64,000 nucleotides of DNA from Sisyra terminalis (Eukaryota; Arthropoda; Insecta; Neuroptera; Sisyridae). The stretch lies in the NCBI GenBank assembly GCA_958496175.1, contig OY292277.1, positions 22,524,282 to 22,588,281 on the forward strand, given 5' to 3'. Both the position numbers and the translations under genes were made by a program. Positions 1-11,902 of the stretch are shown in pieces. Each line of letters opens with the position of its first letter. Within the stretch, counting starts at the first letter, position 1. Below the pieces are notes generated by a model. It was not told the origin of the DNA, ran no database searches, and saw nothing but the letters and a program-made list of their open reading frames with translations.

Positions 1-1060
1 TATATCTGTGATACCACTTACAGCATTGGTAACATTGCCTGGTTACTTTTAGAAGTTCTATCTTTGAGGGTTGAGGTTTTATTTATTTTTTTTCTTCCTT
101 ATTTTTGTCAATTAGATTTTTAGTGGATGGAATTCCTCAAAAACCACTAACAACGCGTGTAAAGAAAACCAAAAAAAAAAAATTAAAAAAAATATTCATT
201 CATTAATTCGGTACAACTAATTTATTGAACCAAAGAAGTATTTAAAATTTAATATGAAGGAAAATCTTGCAATGTTTAAAGTCGACATGAAGGTCATTGT
301 ATTTCACATAAATTGTTGAAAAAGGTTGTGTGTTGTACACATAATAATTAACGTCATTTTTTTTTCACCCGATAAAAACCAATACAATCGTCATAATTAC
401 CATTATCGTATTACTAATCGCAGGCTTTCTTATATTAATTATAATTAAACGTTTTCAAATGAATTTGAATAGAGAGATAAGAAGAAAAGCATAGAAGCGC
501 TCGGCCTCCGGTAAAAAATCCGGTGAGCATATTATTGCTAATAATTATAGAGATTGAAGAGATAAATTAACATTTTTAATTGTGAAATAATATTAGTGAA
601 CATTAAAATGATTGTTTTTTTTTTTTGGTTTAAAATAACTATTTGTATTTTGATATATAGGTACTATATGAACATATGAAGTACAACTACGTACATACTT
701 ACATAATATTTATTTCAATGAAGAAAATGGGGGAAGGTAATTTATAAATAGTCAATATGTTAGCACATAAATTGTTTTAAGTTAAGGTTAATCGGATATT
801 ATAAGAAGTCAATGAAATCAATAGAACTAATGTTGTTTTTGATTTGAAGTACAAATAAGGTCAATTTAAAAAATAAAAAAACACATTTTATCAATAGGTA
901 CCTATATCGTTTATTTTATTTGAGCAAGAGATTTGCAATTACAGCAAAATTATATTAGCTGAAGTGGTTAAAAATATTTTATATCCAATTTTTGCGTTGT
1001 TTTAATAAAAGTATTTGCTTTTGTTAAATCAGAAGCCTCAGTAGAGTACTCACAACAGAT
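1..1060. other. AT-rich non-coding DNA, nothing recognised
   Basis: The stretch is dominated by A/T runs and short chance ORFs. I see no coding signature, no RNA gene and no element ends here. Confidence 0.6.
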
Positions 1061-1065
1061 ACAGC

Positions 1066-1430
1066 GAGGGATGCTGCGGGTAGTCAAGGGAGGTTTTTAT
1101 CGTTATTTTTGCGCTAAAATCGACGTTTTCAAAGATATATTGATAAAAATATTCAGAGGACTAGGATCAAATAATAATCAGTCAAAACTATTTAGTACAT
1201 GCGCATGTAATAAATAGTTTTGACTGATTATTATTTGATCCTAGTCCTCTGAATATTTTTATCAATTTATCATCATCGAGGATCTGAAACTCTACAATAA
1301 TGTTTTCAAAGATATAGCGAGCTTTTTCAATACTTAATTAGCAAAATGTATATCTTGATGGAAACATCTCTTGCATATGTATACTTTGCAAGCGAGGGAT
1401 GCTGCGTGTTGTTAAAGGAGGTGTTTTTAC
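1066..1430. repeat. direct repeat pair flanking a palindrome
   Basis: The 15-mer GCGAGGGATGCTGCG occurs near 1067 and again near 1393. Each copy is followed by a similar tail (TAGTCAAGGGAGGTTTTTAT against TTGTTAAAGGAGGTGTTTTT). A second short pair, GTTTTCAAAGATATA, occurs near 1125 and near 1301. The 128-bp palindrome lies between the copies, so a local duplication or an insertion could have created the arrangement. No coding content is visible. Confidence 0.6.
1139..1266. repeat. 128-bp near-perfect palindrome
   Basis: Positions 1139-1194 are the exact reverse complement of 1211-1266 (56 bp). The 16-nt centre, 1195-1210, is itself a 14-bp palindrome (TACATGCGCATGTA) flanked by one mismatched pair (G1195 against A1210). 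The whole block is therefore two 64-bp arms with 63 matching positions and essentially no loop. DNA of this kind can extrude a cruciform, and a transcript would fold to a long perfect hairpin. It lacks the bulges and loop of a typical miRNA precursor. It could be a hairpin siRNA locus, the product of a foldback or template-switch event, or an assembly fold-back artefact. Confidence 0.93.
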
Positions 1431-4099
1431 GTTTCACTAGCTTAATATTATTAAAATTTAATTTATTTACTAACATGTATTATAATATAGACTAATAAGA
1501 CATCGTCTGTTAGGTTCAGCAAGAATACTTTTAATTTTTTATATATGGGTGCTCAGTAATGCTTATATGCTTTGATCATATAATTTGATAAAAATTACGA
1601 GAAAGTTAGTTCAAATCTATAATTTATGGATCCAGTGTCCAGTATAGCATGATGGTGAGTGATTTCGTGGTGAACAAATAAATCATTGAACAATCATTGA
1701 AGAAGGAGGTTTTCAAAAATTATGAAAACAAACCTTCAGAAAATCACCGTAAGAGTTTCCCGAATCTGGGAATTGTTCTAGGTAAACTGTCAAGATACTG
1801 TAATTTGAGAAACCCACTTCACTTGAAAGAGATAAATACTGCAGGCGAAGAATATCTGCTCTTCATTTAGCACCCAATTCTCTCTCTTGAGTGCCTTAGC
1901 TAATAAGGATCCCCAGTACATGGACTTGGAAACATCCAAAGGAAGTCGATTGTCTGCTAGGATTTACCTTGAAAGCAAATTTGAATTATTTAGAAGTTAA
2001 AGTAAAAATTATCGTTCTTCGAGGGTTACGTCACCTGAGTATAAAAGTTGATGCATTATAGAGAAACTTTTAAGAACTTTTTCAAAAGATTCATTAACGG
2101 TGACCAAAACTCTGAGCTTACGGATTCTTAAAATTTTCTCCTCTATCGACATATTAGGTTCTATTTTTTTTTTTTGTTACTTATATTGCTGCTGCATTGT
2201 AGTACATAACAAAAGAAACTCTTCATCCAAATTTAGAAACAAAGATCATCAACGATATTAATAGAATAAAAACCGAACCCCACTACGCAAAACTGGAAAT
2301 ACCAACTCAATAATTCATCCTATACTGAGGAATTAGGACAAAAAAACTTATATGGAAAACGCTAGATGAACTTAAGATATGCCACTTTAAAACAAAAAGG
2401 AAGAAGCTACTATCAATTGGGAACTACTTGAAATTACTGTCAGCAAACTAGCTTATAGCTGTTAATTGCTAATGAAGTGATAACAAATACTTTGCTTACA
2501 ACAATATATTACCGTAGTCAACCAAAACTATTTACTCTAAAGTTTACTTTTTTGTAATGATAAATCTAGTTTTAAGTATCAAAGGAAAAAAGGAAATAGA
2601 ACTTTCAAAATTATATCGTTGTTTTTTCGAAGAACGACTTATAAAATTTCAAAGAACAAGAAAAGGTTTTTTGTGTATTACATCTAAAAGAAATTTTTGT
2701 GGAAAATCCAATTATCTAGATCAGTGGTGCGGGGAACTTTTGTAATCATTACTCCAAAATGTTTTTGCATCAGTCGAATGCTCCGTATTACTCCTCACCT
2801 CTCTCAGTAGTGGGAAATGAGATGACCCATCCCGTATATAACAGAGGATTGTTTAAGTTTAAAGAATGGTTTGTAAAAATAGGAATTAGTTTACGTATTA
2901 TCTCCACAAAATTTCATTCTTATTCAATTTGGGGTAATTTACTCCGATTTCTCTACCATTGATTTAGATAGAGCTGATGTCAAGAGATAAACTCCAGGAT
3001 TTTTTACTATTCTGAAAGTGTTTAAGCTTTTGGGAGTAGTATATGGTAAATATGCGAAAACACCCTTAAAAACTCCTCTTAAAGACCAATTTGTTGGTAT
3101 TCCTACTACTAAGGTGTTAATGTTTATTTATTACGAATTGAGTAGGAATTAGGAATTAAGGGAATTGTTAAAAAGTTTTTTTCACGAAAATAGTTTTCAA
3201 AAAGGTGATTATAAAGAGATTCAACTGTAAGGTTGAAAAAAATGACCTTTTCAAACAAAAATAATCTTAATGGAAAAAAGAGGCGACAAAGTCATAATTT
3301 GTGATTTTTATAAATGACTTGTTCATGAACAATTTTTCTTGTCACCACGGTTACCCTTCTACCTATAGCCCGTTCTTTCTTCCCGAAATGGGCGATAAAC
3401 ATCCAATCTACAAATATTATACGAAAATGTCAGAACTGTCCACCGAAATGGATTTTTTCTCACATTCCTCAAACTTGTTAACATTGTATTTATGGTCTGG
3501 CTTTCGAGTAAAATTGGTGTTGATAGGAGACCATTGAACATGATGAAAAATTTCACATGTGACAATGAACGATAAGGACTTGGGGCAATTTTAACATTTT
3601 GTCATATATGTGTGTCTTTATTTTTTGAATTATTGTTCTTTACGGTTTTTAAAAGACACTAAAATTATGATTCCAGCCAAAATAACAAATGACCATGTCT
3701 ATAAGTGTGAACACTACAGTTATTGTGCGGGTACGTTCATCAAAAGTTTTGATCAAAAACGTTTCATTTTGATTGATAATTCCCAAAAAAAAAAAAATAT
3801 TTTTTCTTTAAATTTTACGAGACTTCTCCATATAAACAAATTGTCGAAATAAAAATGTAAATTCTCAATATTAATTCAAATTGATTTTTCAATTTATCAA
3901 TGAATTTTATGTGAAATCAAATAAAAAAATCTTACATAATTTATAATCGACCATGAATCATAAAGAACACTGCCTTTTCGAAACGAAATTACTAAATGAA
4001 TTTATAATTAATTTTTTCTACCTTTCTGTATCTTAATGGCTCAAAAGTTTATCATCAGAGGGTGAAAATTTGGCTGCTCGTTTGAAAACGGTCATCGAG
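1431..4099. other. AT-rich non-coding DNA with short chance ORFs
   Basis: The longest ORFs are 62 to 80 codons, low in complexity, and match no family I recognise. Around 1680-1860 and 2210-2290 there are coding-like runs interrupted by stops that could be very old retroelement remnants, but no diagnostic motif is visible. No RNA gene was seen. Confidence 0.5.
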
Positions 4100-4345
4100 A
4101 AACCGTCAACGTTTTTTTTTTCTTTCCTCTTTTTTTCGAATCGCAAGCGAACGTGACATATTCGTAGAGAGAGAGGAGTTCGCGTGCGTCATAAATTAAA
4201 CGAATTTCCAATTACCGGGACGCAGTCCCGAGGAGTCCTGCCGAGCGATCCCAGCATGAGGTCTCTAATGGGGCGCAGTCGTTTATCAGTCCTCGGGGCC
4301 GGCCTCGAAATAGGTCCCTCTCGTGCCCCTACATGTCAGCCTCAT
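4100..4345. other. GC-richer island, candidate conserved non-coding element
   Basis: Base composition rises sharply above the flanks, with many CpGs. A small perfect hairpin, CGGGAC-gca-GTCCCG, sits at 4216-4230. A 79-codon plus-strand frame crosses the island but resembles no known protein. The regulatory reading is inference from composition only; an unrecognised exon cannot be excluded. Confidence 0.3.
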
Positions 4346-5261
4346 TATGAACAATGGACAATTGTACCGCATTTTTTCAAATTTCATTTTATATACTCAT
4401 TTTATATCTGGGTACCTCTATAATTCATTATACTATGAATTAATAATGCCGTTTTACAATAATTACCTAAAACAAGGTTGGTTAATTTAAAAACTAAATC
4501 ACCAGAATTACAACTTTTTCAACATTCTTTACTTACAATTAGATATTTTTTTTTATTAGATGCCAACGATTTTAGTTCTTATAGTAAAATAAATTTTAAT
4601 TAAAATCTATAAAAGTGTTATTTTCTAAATTGACATAAAAGGTATTCGTATTTACTAACTAGTTTGATGTTAATATTAAGATTTATAATTTATCACCATT
4701 ATTTCACTACTGATATACATAATATAAATTAGCTATATTCTATGTGGGATGATATTAATATACGTAGTTAATTATTAGAAATATTTAACATTTTAAATAA
4801 TGTTTCTTCAAATTTTGATTTGCGCAATATTTTGAATTTTAATAATATTCCGATTCAATTTTAATAATTGTCTAATCCACTTGTGGTTCTAGAGAAGACT
4901 GGAAAAAAGCTTTTTAAAAATGCACGAACTGTATCACGTGGAAATGTTAAGAAAATGACTATCATGGATATGGTGACAAGAAGAAAAGCTTACTAGATAG
5001 GTTACACTCTGAGAGAAAAAGGGTTTATACGTGATAATGTAGAACCGAAACTGAAGAGTACCAATAAGAAATTAAAATGCAGATTTACATTCAAAATTTA
5101 TTGGAGCCAAGATAAGACAACCGTAATTTAAAAAATAAACGACGCTGGAGGACAGAGTTCAACCACGCGGGAAAATGAACCTTTTGTATACCGTCAAACA
5201 AAAAATAGAAAAAAAGAACCAATTTTATGTTGTAGTTAAAGTTGGAATAAATCATTTAAAA
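4346..5261. other. AT-rich DNA with a possible decayed transposase trace
   Basis: Most of this is featureless. About 4890-5130 has a coding-like composition on the plus strand: one interrupted frame is rich in Lys and Arg and ends in a segment (KIYWSQDKTTV) faintly like the WSDE region of Tc1/mariner transposases. The similarity is too weak to call a gene. Confidence 0.25.
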
Positions 5262-5449
5262 GCTTACTAGTGGTCGAGTGGTTAAGATCAGTTAAGGTGG
5301 TCGCTCCAAAACTGATGGGTGTTGGGTTCAATCGTCATTTTGAGCAAATTTGGATATTTTTCGATTACGGATTTTTATTAACCCCAGAGTCGCTAAAGAT
5401 CTTGGTAGTTATAAAGCGACGGTAATTAACGTAAATAACAATTAAAAAA
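5262..5449 (+). mobile_element. tRNA-derived SINE, near full length
   Basis: The head resembles a type II tRNA: an A-box-like GTGGTCGAGTGGTTAAG, then a B-box-like GGGTTCAATCG, followed by a tail shared with the other copies in this window (GAGCAAATTTGG, TTTTTCGATTACGG, GTCGCTAAAGATCTTGG, AGTTATAAAGCGACGGTAA) and an A-rich end. The A-box region contains a 10-bp internal duplication (GTTAAGATCA inserted before GTTAAGG) that should disturb box spacing. RNA polymerase III would transcribe an active copy and a partner LINE would mobilise it; this copy looks diverged. Confidence 0.85.
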
Positions 5450-7469
5450 GAATGCATTCAAGGAATGATCAAAGAGACATAAACGAGCTTTTTCATCTTA
5501 TGATTAGAGCTTTAAACTGAACATTACGTATTTATTGAGAAAATAAAATTTTAAATTCTTTTTCGTTTAAAGTTATCAATTTACTACTCTTGAAGTTTAC
5601 AAACTTACTTCTTCATCTTCTCGTACCTCTTCAACGCTAAAGATTGGTGATTATTATGGAACATGATTATTATGCGAGGAATACCCCGAGGAGCCTTGAT
5701 TCCAGTGGTTCTTCTTGTTGCCTTCTGCCCTTATGCTAGTGAATACTTCCGTTTTATCAACTCTACATGAGACATTGGTCCTTAAAGTGTTCACTTATCT
5801 TAACTCATATTCGGTATTTAGTCGCCATTTCGCTTTACCGTCCCCAATCGGCATTGCGAAGTACACACTGAGAGGATTAGATTAGGAGTTTTTGCTTCAT
5901 CAAGCTTAGGTCAAGATTCATCATTCATTACCTACTTTCCACTTCTTTTTGGTACTTTAAAGTATTAAAAGAACGAAATCGTTTTTGTAATGAAAATTAA
6001 CTGGAAAATTGGAAAATTTGGTGTTAAGCATCTACCCGACGATAGGCTAAGCAAATTTCAAACAAGAAGTCATTAGGAAAAAGGAAAAGAGGTAGATGAT
6101 TTATCGCATGGGACACACAAGTGCAGTGCAGAAAGATATGGAACTTCAAAATCTCAAAGAGAATACTTAGAATAACTGAGGAATTTGGCGTTTGAGATGC
6201 GAAAGGTAGGAAGGTGCGATCAAATGTGAAAAGTTTTGATGTACACGCATTTCCCTTACAATTATAGTTGTTGATGTCAATAAAAAAATGTGAGCCGTCA
6301 CGGAACGCCTGGTAGATGTGAAACATCGAGTTTGTACAAGTAATATGCATTAAAGACAAGATTAGAAAATGATTAGAAAATTAGTTAATTAAATAATTTG
6401 TGGATGTTTACATTCATGAAAAATAAAAATAAAAACATTTGTGTGCTACCGCTATTAGCTGGTTTTGAAATACAATTTTGTCAGTCGTTATTAAATTTTG
6501 AAATACGTATAATAAGAACGAAACTTAACTCAATAATTAATTGATTTAATTAAAACAAAATAATATATACAATAAAAAATTGTATAAATTTCAATCTACC
6601 AAGAGAGTAGATTTTACTTCTTGACGCTTAAAAAATATAATTACTGATGACTTGGTAATGCGTCATAATGCCTTCTTGCTTTCTTTACAAGAAGATGTTC
6701 ACTTTTATTTTCTGAATTATCACTGTCTGACATATTTTATTGTTCATTTTTTCAAGTAAAACATAGGTTATGTATACTGTAGTAAACAAGACCATCGAAC
6801 CGAGTGAGAAGGGAGTCGCACGTCGTTTGCGCATGGCAACGCGTCGCCATATTGTACACACTACTACTACTACTACACACTACTACACACTACTTCATGT
6901 ATACTGTATATCCATATTATATCGCCACGCAAACGATCCGGTTTACCCTGTGCCTATAGATGTTTCACATCAAAAAACCTAATGTAATACAAGAAAAAAA
7001 ATCAAGCAAATGTGAACTCATCGTACGTTGTTTTCTTTTCCACATAGTTCTTCCTTAAGCTTATATATTTCATCCAATTACTGATGAAAATGCATCCCAA
7101 TAGAGGACAGCTAAAATATCCTCAATTAGGTCTGCCAAAAATATAATTTTAATGGTTGAAATTTCAACTTGGAAAGGAACTATATCTTACTAGAAGAAAA
7201 GGGTGTAATTCTGAAGATGATTAAGTTATGAAAACAGTACTGATATAAATATATTATCAATGCAATGAATGAATCAAGAAAGAACTTTATACTGAGGATG
7301 TTGCAGCTATTTTCCATAATGCATCAAAAAGCTTTAATTCAAAGCATAATGTTTGCAAGAATATATTTCTAATTATGAAAAATTCAATACATTTTTAAGT
7401 TTACTGATGGCTTAAGAACATGCCATACTTAAGAACTAATAAAATGATAGATGGGGGGCGCCAAGTGTT
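5450..7469. other. non-coding DNA, no recognised feature
   Basis: A 111-codon minus-strand frame at 6024-6359 is the largest ORF, but its composition matches no family I know and it begins with no supporting context. Around 6865-6895 there is a short CTA/ACTACTAC simple repeat. Nothing else is supported. Confidence 0.5.
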
Positions 7470-7991
7470 GAAATTGAAAATTGAATAGTCAAAGCACGAA
7501 GAACGTTCTTAAAAATGATGTAAGCTTTTTGCACACACGATACATTTTCCCACTACTTTTGTACGGAGTAGAAGCTTGGACAGTAACGGACATCTTACAG
7601 AGAAAAGTAAAAGCTTTCGAGGTGTAGACGTATAAAAGAATTTTGATAGTTCGATGAGTAGATAAAATCACGAATGAAGAAATATTACGACGATTCAAAA
7701 AATCAACCGAATTTGTAAATAAATATTATTAAGTGTCGGAAACTCTAATACTTCGGACATGTTATGAGACATCAAGAAAAATACGCATTATTACACCTCA
7801 TAATTCAAGGGAAAAACATGGGGAACAGAGGTGTCGTTAGAAGGATAACATCTTGGCTGAAGAATTTAAGGACGAGGTTTGGCAGGTCGACAACACAACT
7901 ATTCCGGGATGTAGCAAATAAAATAACAATAGTGAATCAACTAGCCAGTAAAATCATGATTGCCAAAGATCGTATCGGTTATGACACCTAA
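7470..7991 (+). pseudogene. non-LTR retrotransposon ORF2 C-terminal remnant
   Basis: This is the C-terminal end of a LINE reverse-transcriptase polyprotein, downstream of the catalytic RT core. Recognisable blocks in order are KARRTFLKM (about 7485), LLYGVEAWTVT (from 7553), KVKAFEV followed by TYKRILIV, VDKITNEEILRRF, YFGHVMRH (from about 7746) and SWLKNLRTRFGRSTTQLFR. These match the usual LLYGxExW, FExWxxRRIL, NEEVLxR, YLGHxxR and WxxNLR signatures of the region. The frame is broken by stops at several places (after KAFEV, in the ILIVR block, before YFGHV) and by at least two frameshifts, so the copy is dead. A GAAGAAGG end precedes a SINE directly. The RT active site is not in the window. 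Confidence 0.85.
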
Positions 7992-7995
7992 AGAA

Positions 7996-8072
7996 GAAGG
8001 TGGCCGAGTGGTTAAGGTTTTCACTTGAAACGATTCTCGTATCGATCAAATTTTGCAATATTTCTTCATATG
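7996..8072 (+). mobile_element. tRNA-derived SINE, truncated
   Basis: The A-box region GTGGCCGAGTGGTTAAGG is preserved exactly, followed by an internal deletion that removes part of the tRNA-like body. It resumes at CGATTCTCGTATCGATCAAATTTT and the AATATTTCT tail block. It begins within a few bases of the 3' end of the LINE remnant. Confidence 0.8.
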
Positions 8073-8289
8073 GTTTTTTATTTTTCTTAAAGTCATTAAA
8101 GCTCTTTGCTTTTATTAACTGACAATATATAACATCAATTTGGATTTAAAAATGACTTAATTAGTATCTGAGCATTTTCCAAGAAACTATCATTTTAAGA
8201 AACCATAGTATTCAAGTTATTTACTACATTAACTAAATTCTTATAATTGGACCAAATTATTGACGTATTGTTTGAATTCCAGAAATGAT

Positions 8290-8640
8290 TCCCGTCACAC
8301 TACAGCCAAGAGGTGTTCCATTTCGGAATGCACAATCGGAATTTTATTAATGTCATAATCGACATTCCCAATCAAATTGAACCGCCACACTAAAAACAAT
8401 AGATCACTGAGAAGAACAAGCCTCCAAAAAACCAAGCATCCACAAAATCGCGTTGTCATGCCATAATATGATCTGAATGGAATTTAAATTATTTGACATA
8501 ATTGTCAATACGGATCATTCCTCATTTATTACCGACAAAATTCCACTCATCAAAAAGACCTCTCCACGTATCCAAAGAGGTACCGGCTGCAAATTCCATA
8601 CGGAAATCAAATCATTTTTCTCTCAACGCCTCCTATTGAT
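8290..8640. other. GC-richer island, candidate conserved non-coding element
   Basis: This stretch has balanced composition and CpGs against AT-rich flanks. All frames are interrupted. Homeodomain-type ATTA/TAAT cores and a TTTATTA block are present. A regulatory role is inference only. Confidence 0.25.
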
Positions 8641-9615
8641 CTAATAAGCCCGATATTGTCTCTCTTTATATTCTCAATCGGTGTTTTTTTTTCATCGAAA
8701 ATCTCTGCTCAGTATGATGTATTTTTTTCTGTTCGACTTGACTATTTTATTCATTTCAACAGCTTTCATAATTCTAAACGATAAACGATCAAGTCAATTT
8801 TTGAAGATCGGGAGTTTATAAGCTTGGGTCAGATGGGAATATAATAGACGTCATCGTTTCGGCTCAAAAATTGGACAATCATTTATTTATATCAATGATG
8901 ACACAGATATTTGAGTGACTTTTTCTGTAACCTTTTACCGAAAAAGCAAAATGTTTTCTTTGATATTTTTTCATTCATTAATGGCATTCTTATAGAAATT
9001 GGCGTGCAAAGGATGGTTTAAGTGCGCGTGACAATGCAATAAATAGAACAACAATGAACACATTCATTTGCAGCTAATGTCGTTTAAAACATTTTAATGG
9101 CTTTCGTGCTTTTGTATGTGCTTTTTTTTTTGAGCCGTAAACGCATTTTATTTCTTTGCAATCGTTGCGCGTAATTTCTTATCTATAAGAAAGAGATCAT
9201 TTCGTATGGGCTTTAATATATTTAAGTATATATGTAATGAAAATAAGCCGAGAAGATTTAAAATATCACAATGGTAAACTGTCGAAATTCTAAGAAAAAT
9301 CATTTAGTTTTTTCCATGTGATTTGTTCCGCAATTTTATTCCCCGGTATCCACGGAACGTTATGTTTGGAATCGTAAAAAAGCAGGACAACAATAAAGAT
9401 TGAATAGACGCAAAAATATGGATGCAGGTGTTGAAAAACTTATCGGAGTAATTTTTAAGCAATTTTTTACTGTGATTTTATGGGGAACTCATATGAAAGG
9501 CAGTAGACACGATGAAATAATGTCCTCGCTGCAAAATTGTCGCAATAAATTAAGGAAAAGTATGATCATTCGTAACTTCTTCAACGGCTTACCCATGGAA
9601 GGCAAGGAAAAATAC
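8641..9615. other. AT-rich non-coding DNA, left flank of tandem duplication
   Basis: No element ends or motifs are seen. A 124-codon frame (9400-9774) begins here and crosses into the duplicated unit. Its 5' part is absent from the second copy, and the translated sequence resembles no family I know, so I do not call it a gene. Confidence 0.5.
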
Positions 9616-10589
9616 ATTCTACAAAAGCATATAGAAACGTATTTAATATTTTACAAATTAGACAAGCCAATTTGGTCAGTGGAAAGATGTAAATTTAATG
9701 TTCATACTGTGAAAAGAAGAAGGAATTATATATACATTCAAAACGATTCTGAAGTCCCAAGTACTAGGCTATAGAGAAAATAAAATACAAAAAATTGGTA
9801 ATCAAATTTATTATTATAATTTATATTTTTTTTCTAAATGGAAAATCGCTTTTAAACGTCACAATATTTTATTTTTATTTTCCATTTGTGGTTTCTTGTC
9901 TTTAGTTTACGATAATTTCAGTTAAGTGATAATGAATCGTAAATTATAATTAACCAGTACAAAAGTTAAACAAAGACCATTCCCATTTCCATTTCATTCT
10001 TCATCCTTCGAAATTCGGAATCATCAAAAAAACAAACGTAATAAATATAAATAAAAACACACAATTTTAAATAGTTTGAGGGCATTAAAATTCTTTATGG
10101 ATCATTTGAGTCTGTCAGAAATTCCTACCAGAAACAAATTCATTTTTATAGATTTGTCTTGTCAAAAAAAAAAAATTAACAACGTAGTCCAACAGAGTTG
10201 GAGCTTCTCTGTTTTAATATTTGGAAAATCAAAAACAAATCTTCTTATAACTTTTGGACTCCTTTTGGAGATCGTTAAAACCAAATCAAATTGAAACAGA
10301 GTAATTATGAGAAGTTGATGATGACTTTAATATTTTTCATAAATTTTCTGTAGTTATAACTTTATTGGTAGGTATTTGAATATATATATTTTTTATGGAA
10401 AATCAAGTTATTGGTTACGAGTTAATAAAAAATGATTTACATTAGGTAATCTAATTTGAAAAGAAAGGTTGTTTTGATAATATAAACTACTCTTTTGCCA
10501 ATGATTTGAAACAATAAAAACATATTTTATTACAGTATACACATTCTATAAAATTATAAATTATTCTTATTGATATATGTATTTACTTT

Positions 10590-10758
10590 ATTTTGTTGTT
10601 ATTTATTGTCATTTTATAGCTGCCAAGGTATTTAGTGGTTCTATGGTTAATAAAAAACCACAAATTGAGAAATATTGAAAATTGGTTGATATAAGGATCA
10701 AACCCAGTACCTATCAGTTTTGAAACGGCCACCTTGACCACTGGCCCCCAGTAGGCTT
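10590..10758 (-). mobile_element. tRNA-derived SINE, reverse orientation
   Basis: Read on the minus strand it begins AAGCCTACTGGGGGCCAGTGG with an A-box-like GGCCAGTGGTCAAGGTGG, then CTGATAGGTACTGGGTTTGA (B-box-like), then AATATTTCTCAATTTG and the tail blocks ATTAACCATAG and TTGGCAGCTATAAAA. The diverged boxes suggest an old insertion. It was duplicated together with the 2825-bp unit. Confidence 0.85.
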
Positions 10759-11679
10759 ATTTACTTTATGTATGGAATAAATAACAAAAAAACTACTTTT
10801 TAAAATTTTTGAAGTTATACTTTTTAGTATAAAATAATCAGGCTAAATTTTTCATAAAATGTGACGCCGTGACGCTACAGTAGAAGGTTGCTCATAAAAG
10901 GCTAACAAAAAAATTCAAGCGGGTAAAAGCTACTCGATTTTTAGGATCGACTTGCATAGTACTAAAAAAACGTAATCAAGTCGATCGATTTAACCGCTAG
11001 CACAGGTTTTTTGTTATTTGGTAGGGAAAACCAACTGGAATGATCGAAAAAATGGAAAATTATGGAAAAAGTGCCATGAAGAGATAACAGTCATAACAGG
11101 CACCGTCAGTTGTTATTTTATTTTTAAAATATCGATATCATCGAACTTAACATTTTCAAGTTTTATAATTTAATCGTATACACATTAATACACAGTAGTT
11201 TAAATGCATTTAAAAAAACGTATTTTTTTGAAATTATTTAATGCAATATGTAAAAGAATGCAAGGAAAGCTGATTGATTAAAAATCAGTTTCAATACGTA
11301 AATATAAATGAGTTTAAAATTAAACAATTACTATTTTATTAATTTAATTTTTACTTTGTCGCTATTTGTACTTGCTATAGTTTCATGCACTATTCAGAGT
11401 GCATTGACTATTTAGAGAAACTGTATCTATATAAAATTGATTGTTTATTCATATCTATACATGATAGTTTATGACTAAAATCAACTTCTATATGGCAAAT
11501 TTTTTCGATAAATATTTTTCGAACAAGTGACCCATGCCGTATTGATAAACAGTTATTTCAAATATGTAAGATAAAAATTTGTATAAGTAGTCAATTGTGT
11601 ATAATATTGTAAAATACTATACCGTATGTACAAATAGCCAACTGTGTAAACTTACAATATAGGTATAAATTGCCAATTT

Positions 11680-11902
11680 AGCTCATGTCCCTTTTAACGA
11701 CAGCAATATCTGCCAACGTTGCATTTTCTACTTTGTTTCTACATTGATTCGCAAGTAAATCAGATCATAATGAAAATTTACCAACAAAATAGTAAATTAG
11801 ATATTAGAATTGAATTAACAAAAGAATCGCGAATTAAATTAAAACACTGTAGAAAATGCAACGTCGCCAAATATTGATGTCGCTAAAAGGAATATGAGCC
11901 AC
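11680..11902. mobile_element. long-TIR MITE, family of the 31552 element
   Basis: The arms are inverted repeats: left AGCTCATGTCCCTTTTAACG with GCCAACGTTGCATTTTCTAC, right GTAGAAAATGCAACGTCGCC with CGCTAAAAGGAATATGAGCC. The flanks AATTT (left) and AAATTT (right) suggest a short target duplication in an A/T target. It has no coding capacity. It shares the GCATTTTC..AC core and GGCTCAT ends with the copy at 31552-31779. Confidence 0.8.

Noticed and set aside
1139..1266. microRNA precursor
   Set aside because: The arms are perfectly paired with no terminal loop and no bulges, unlike animal miRNA precursors.
2210..2290. LINE protein fragment (LHPNLETKII-like reading)
   Set aside because: Only about 25 residues look coding and they do not line up with a known conserved block.
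6024..6359. 111-codon minus-strand ORF as a gene
   Set aside because: No family signature, and no promoter or splice context; a frame of this length occurs by chance in 64 kb.
9400..9774. 124-codon plus-strand ORF as a gene
   Set aside because: Its 5' third is lost in the second copy of the duplication and its translation resembles no family; it crosses the duplication boundary by chance.
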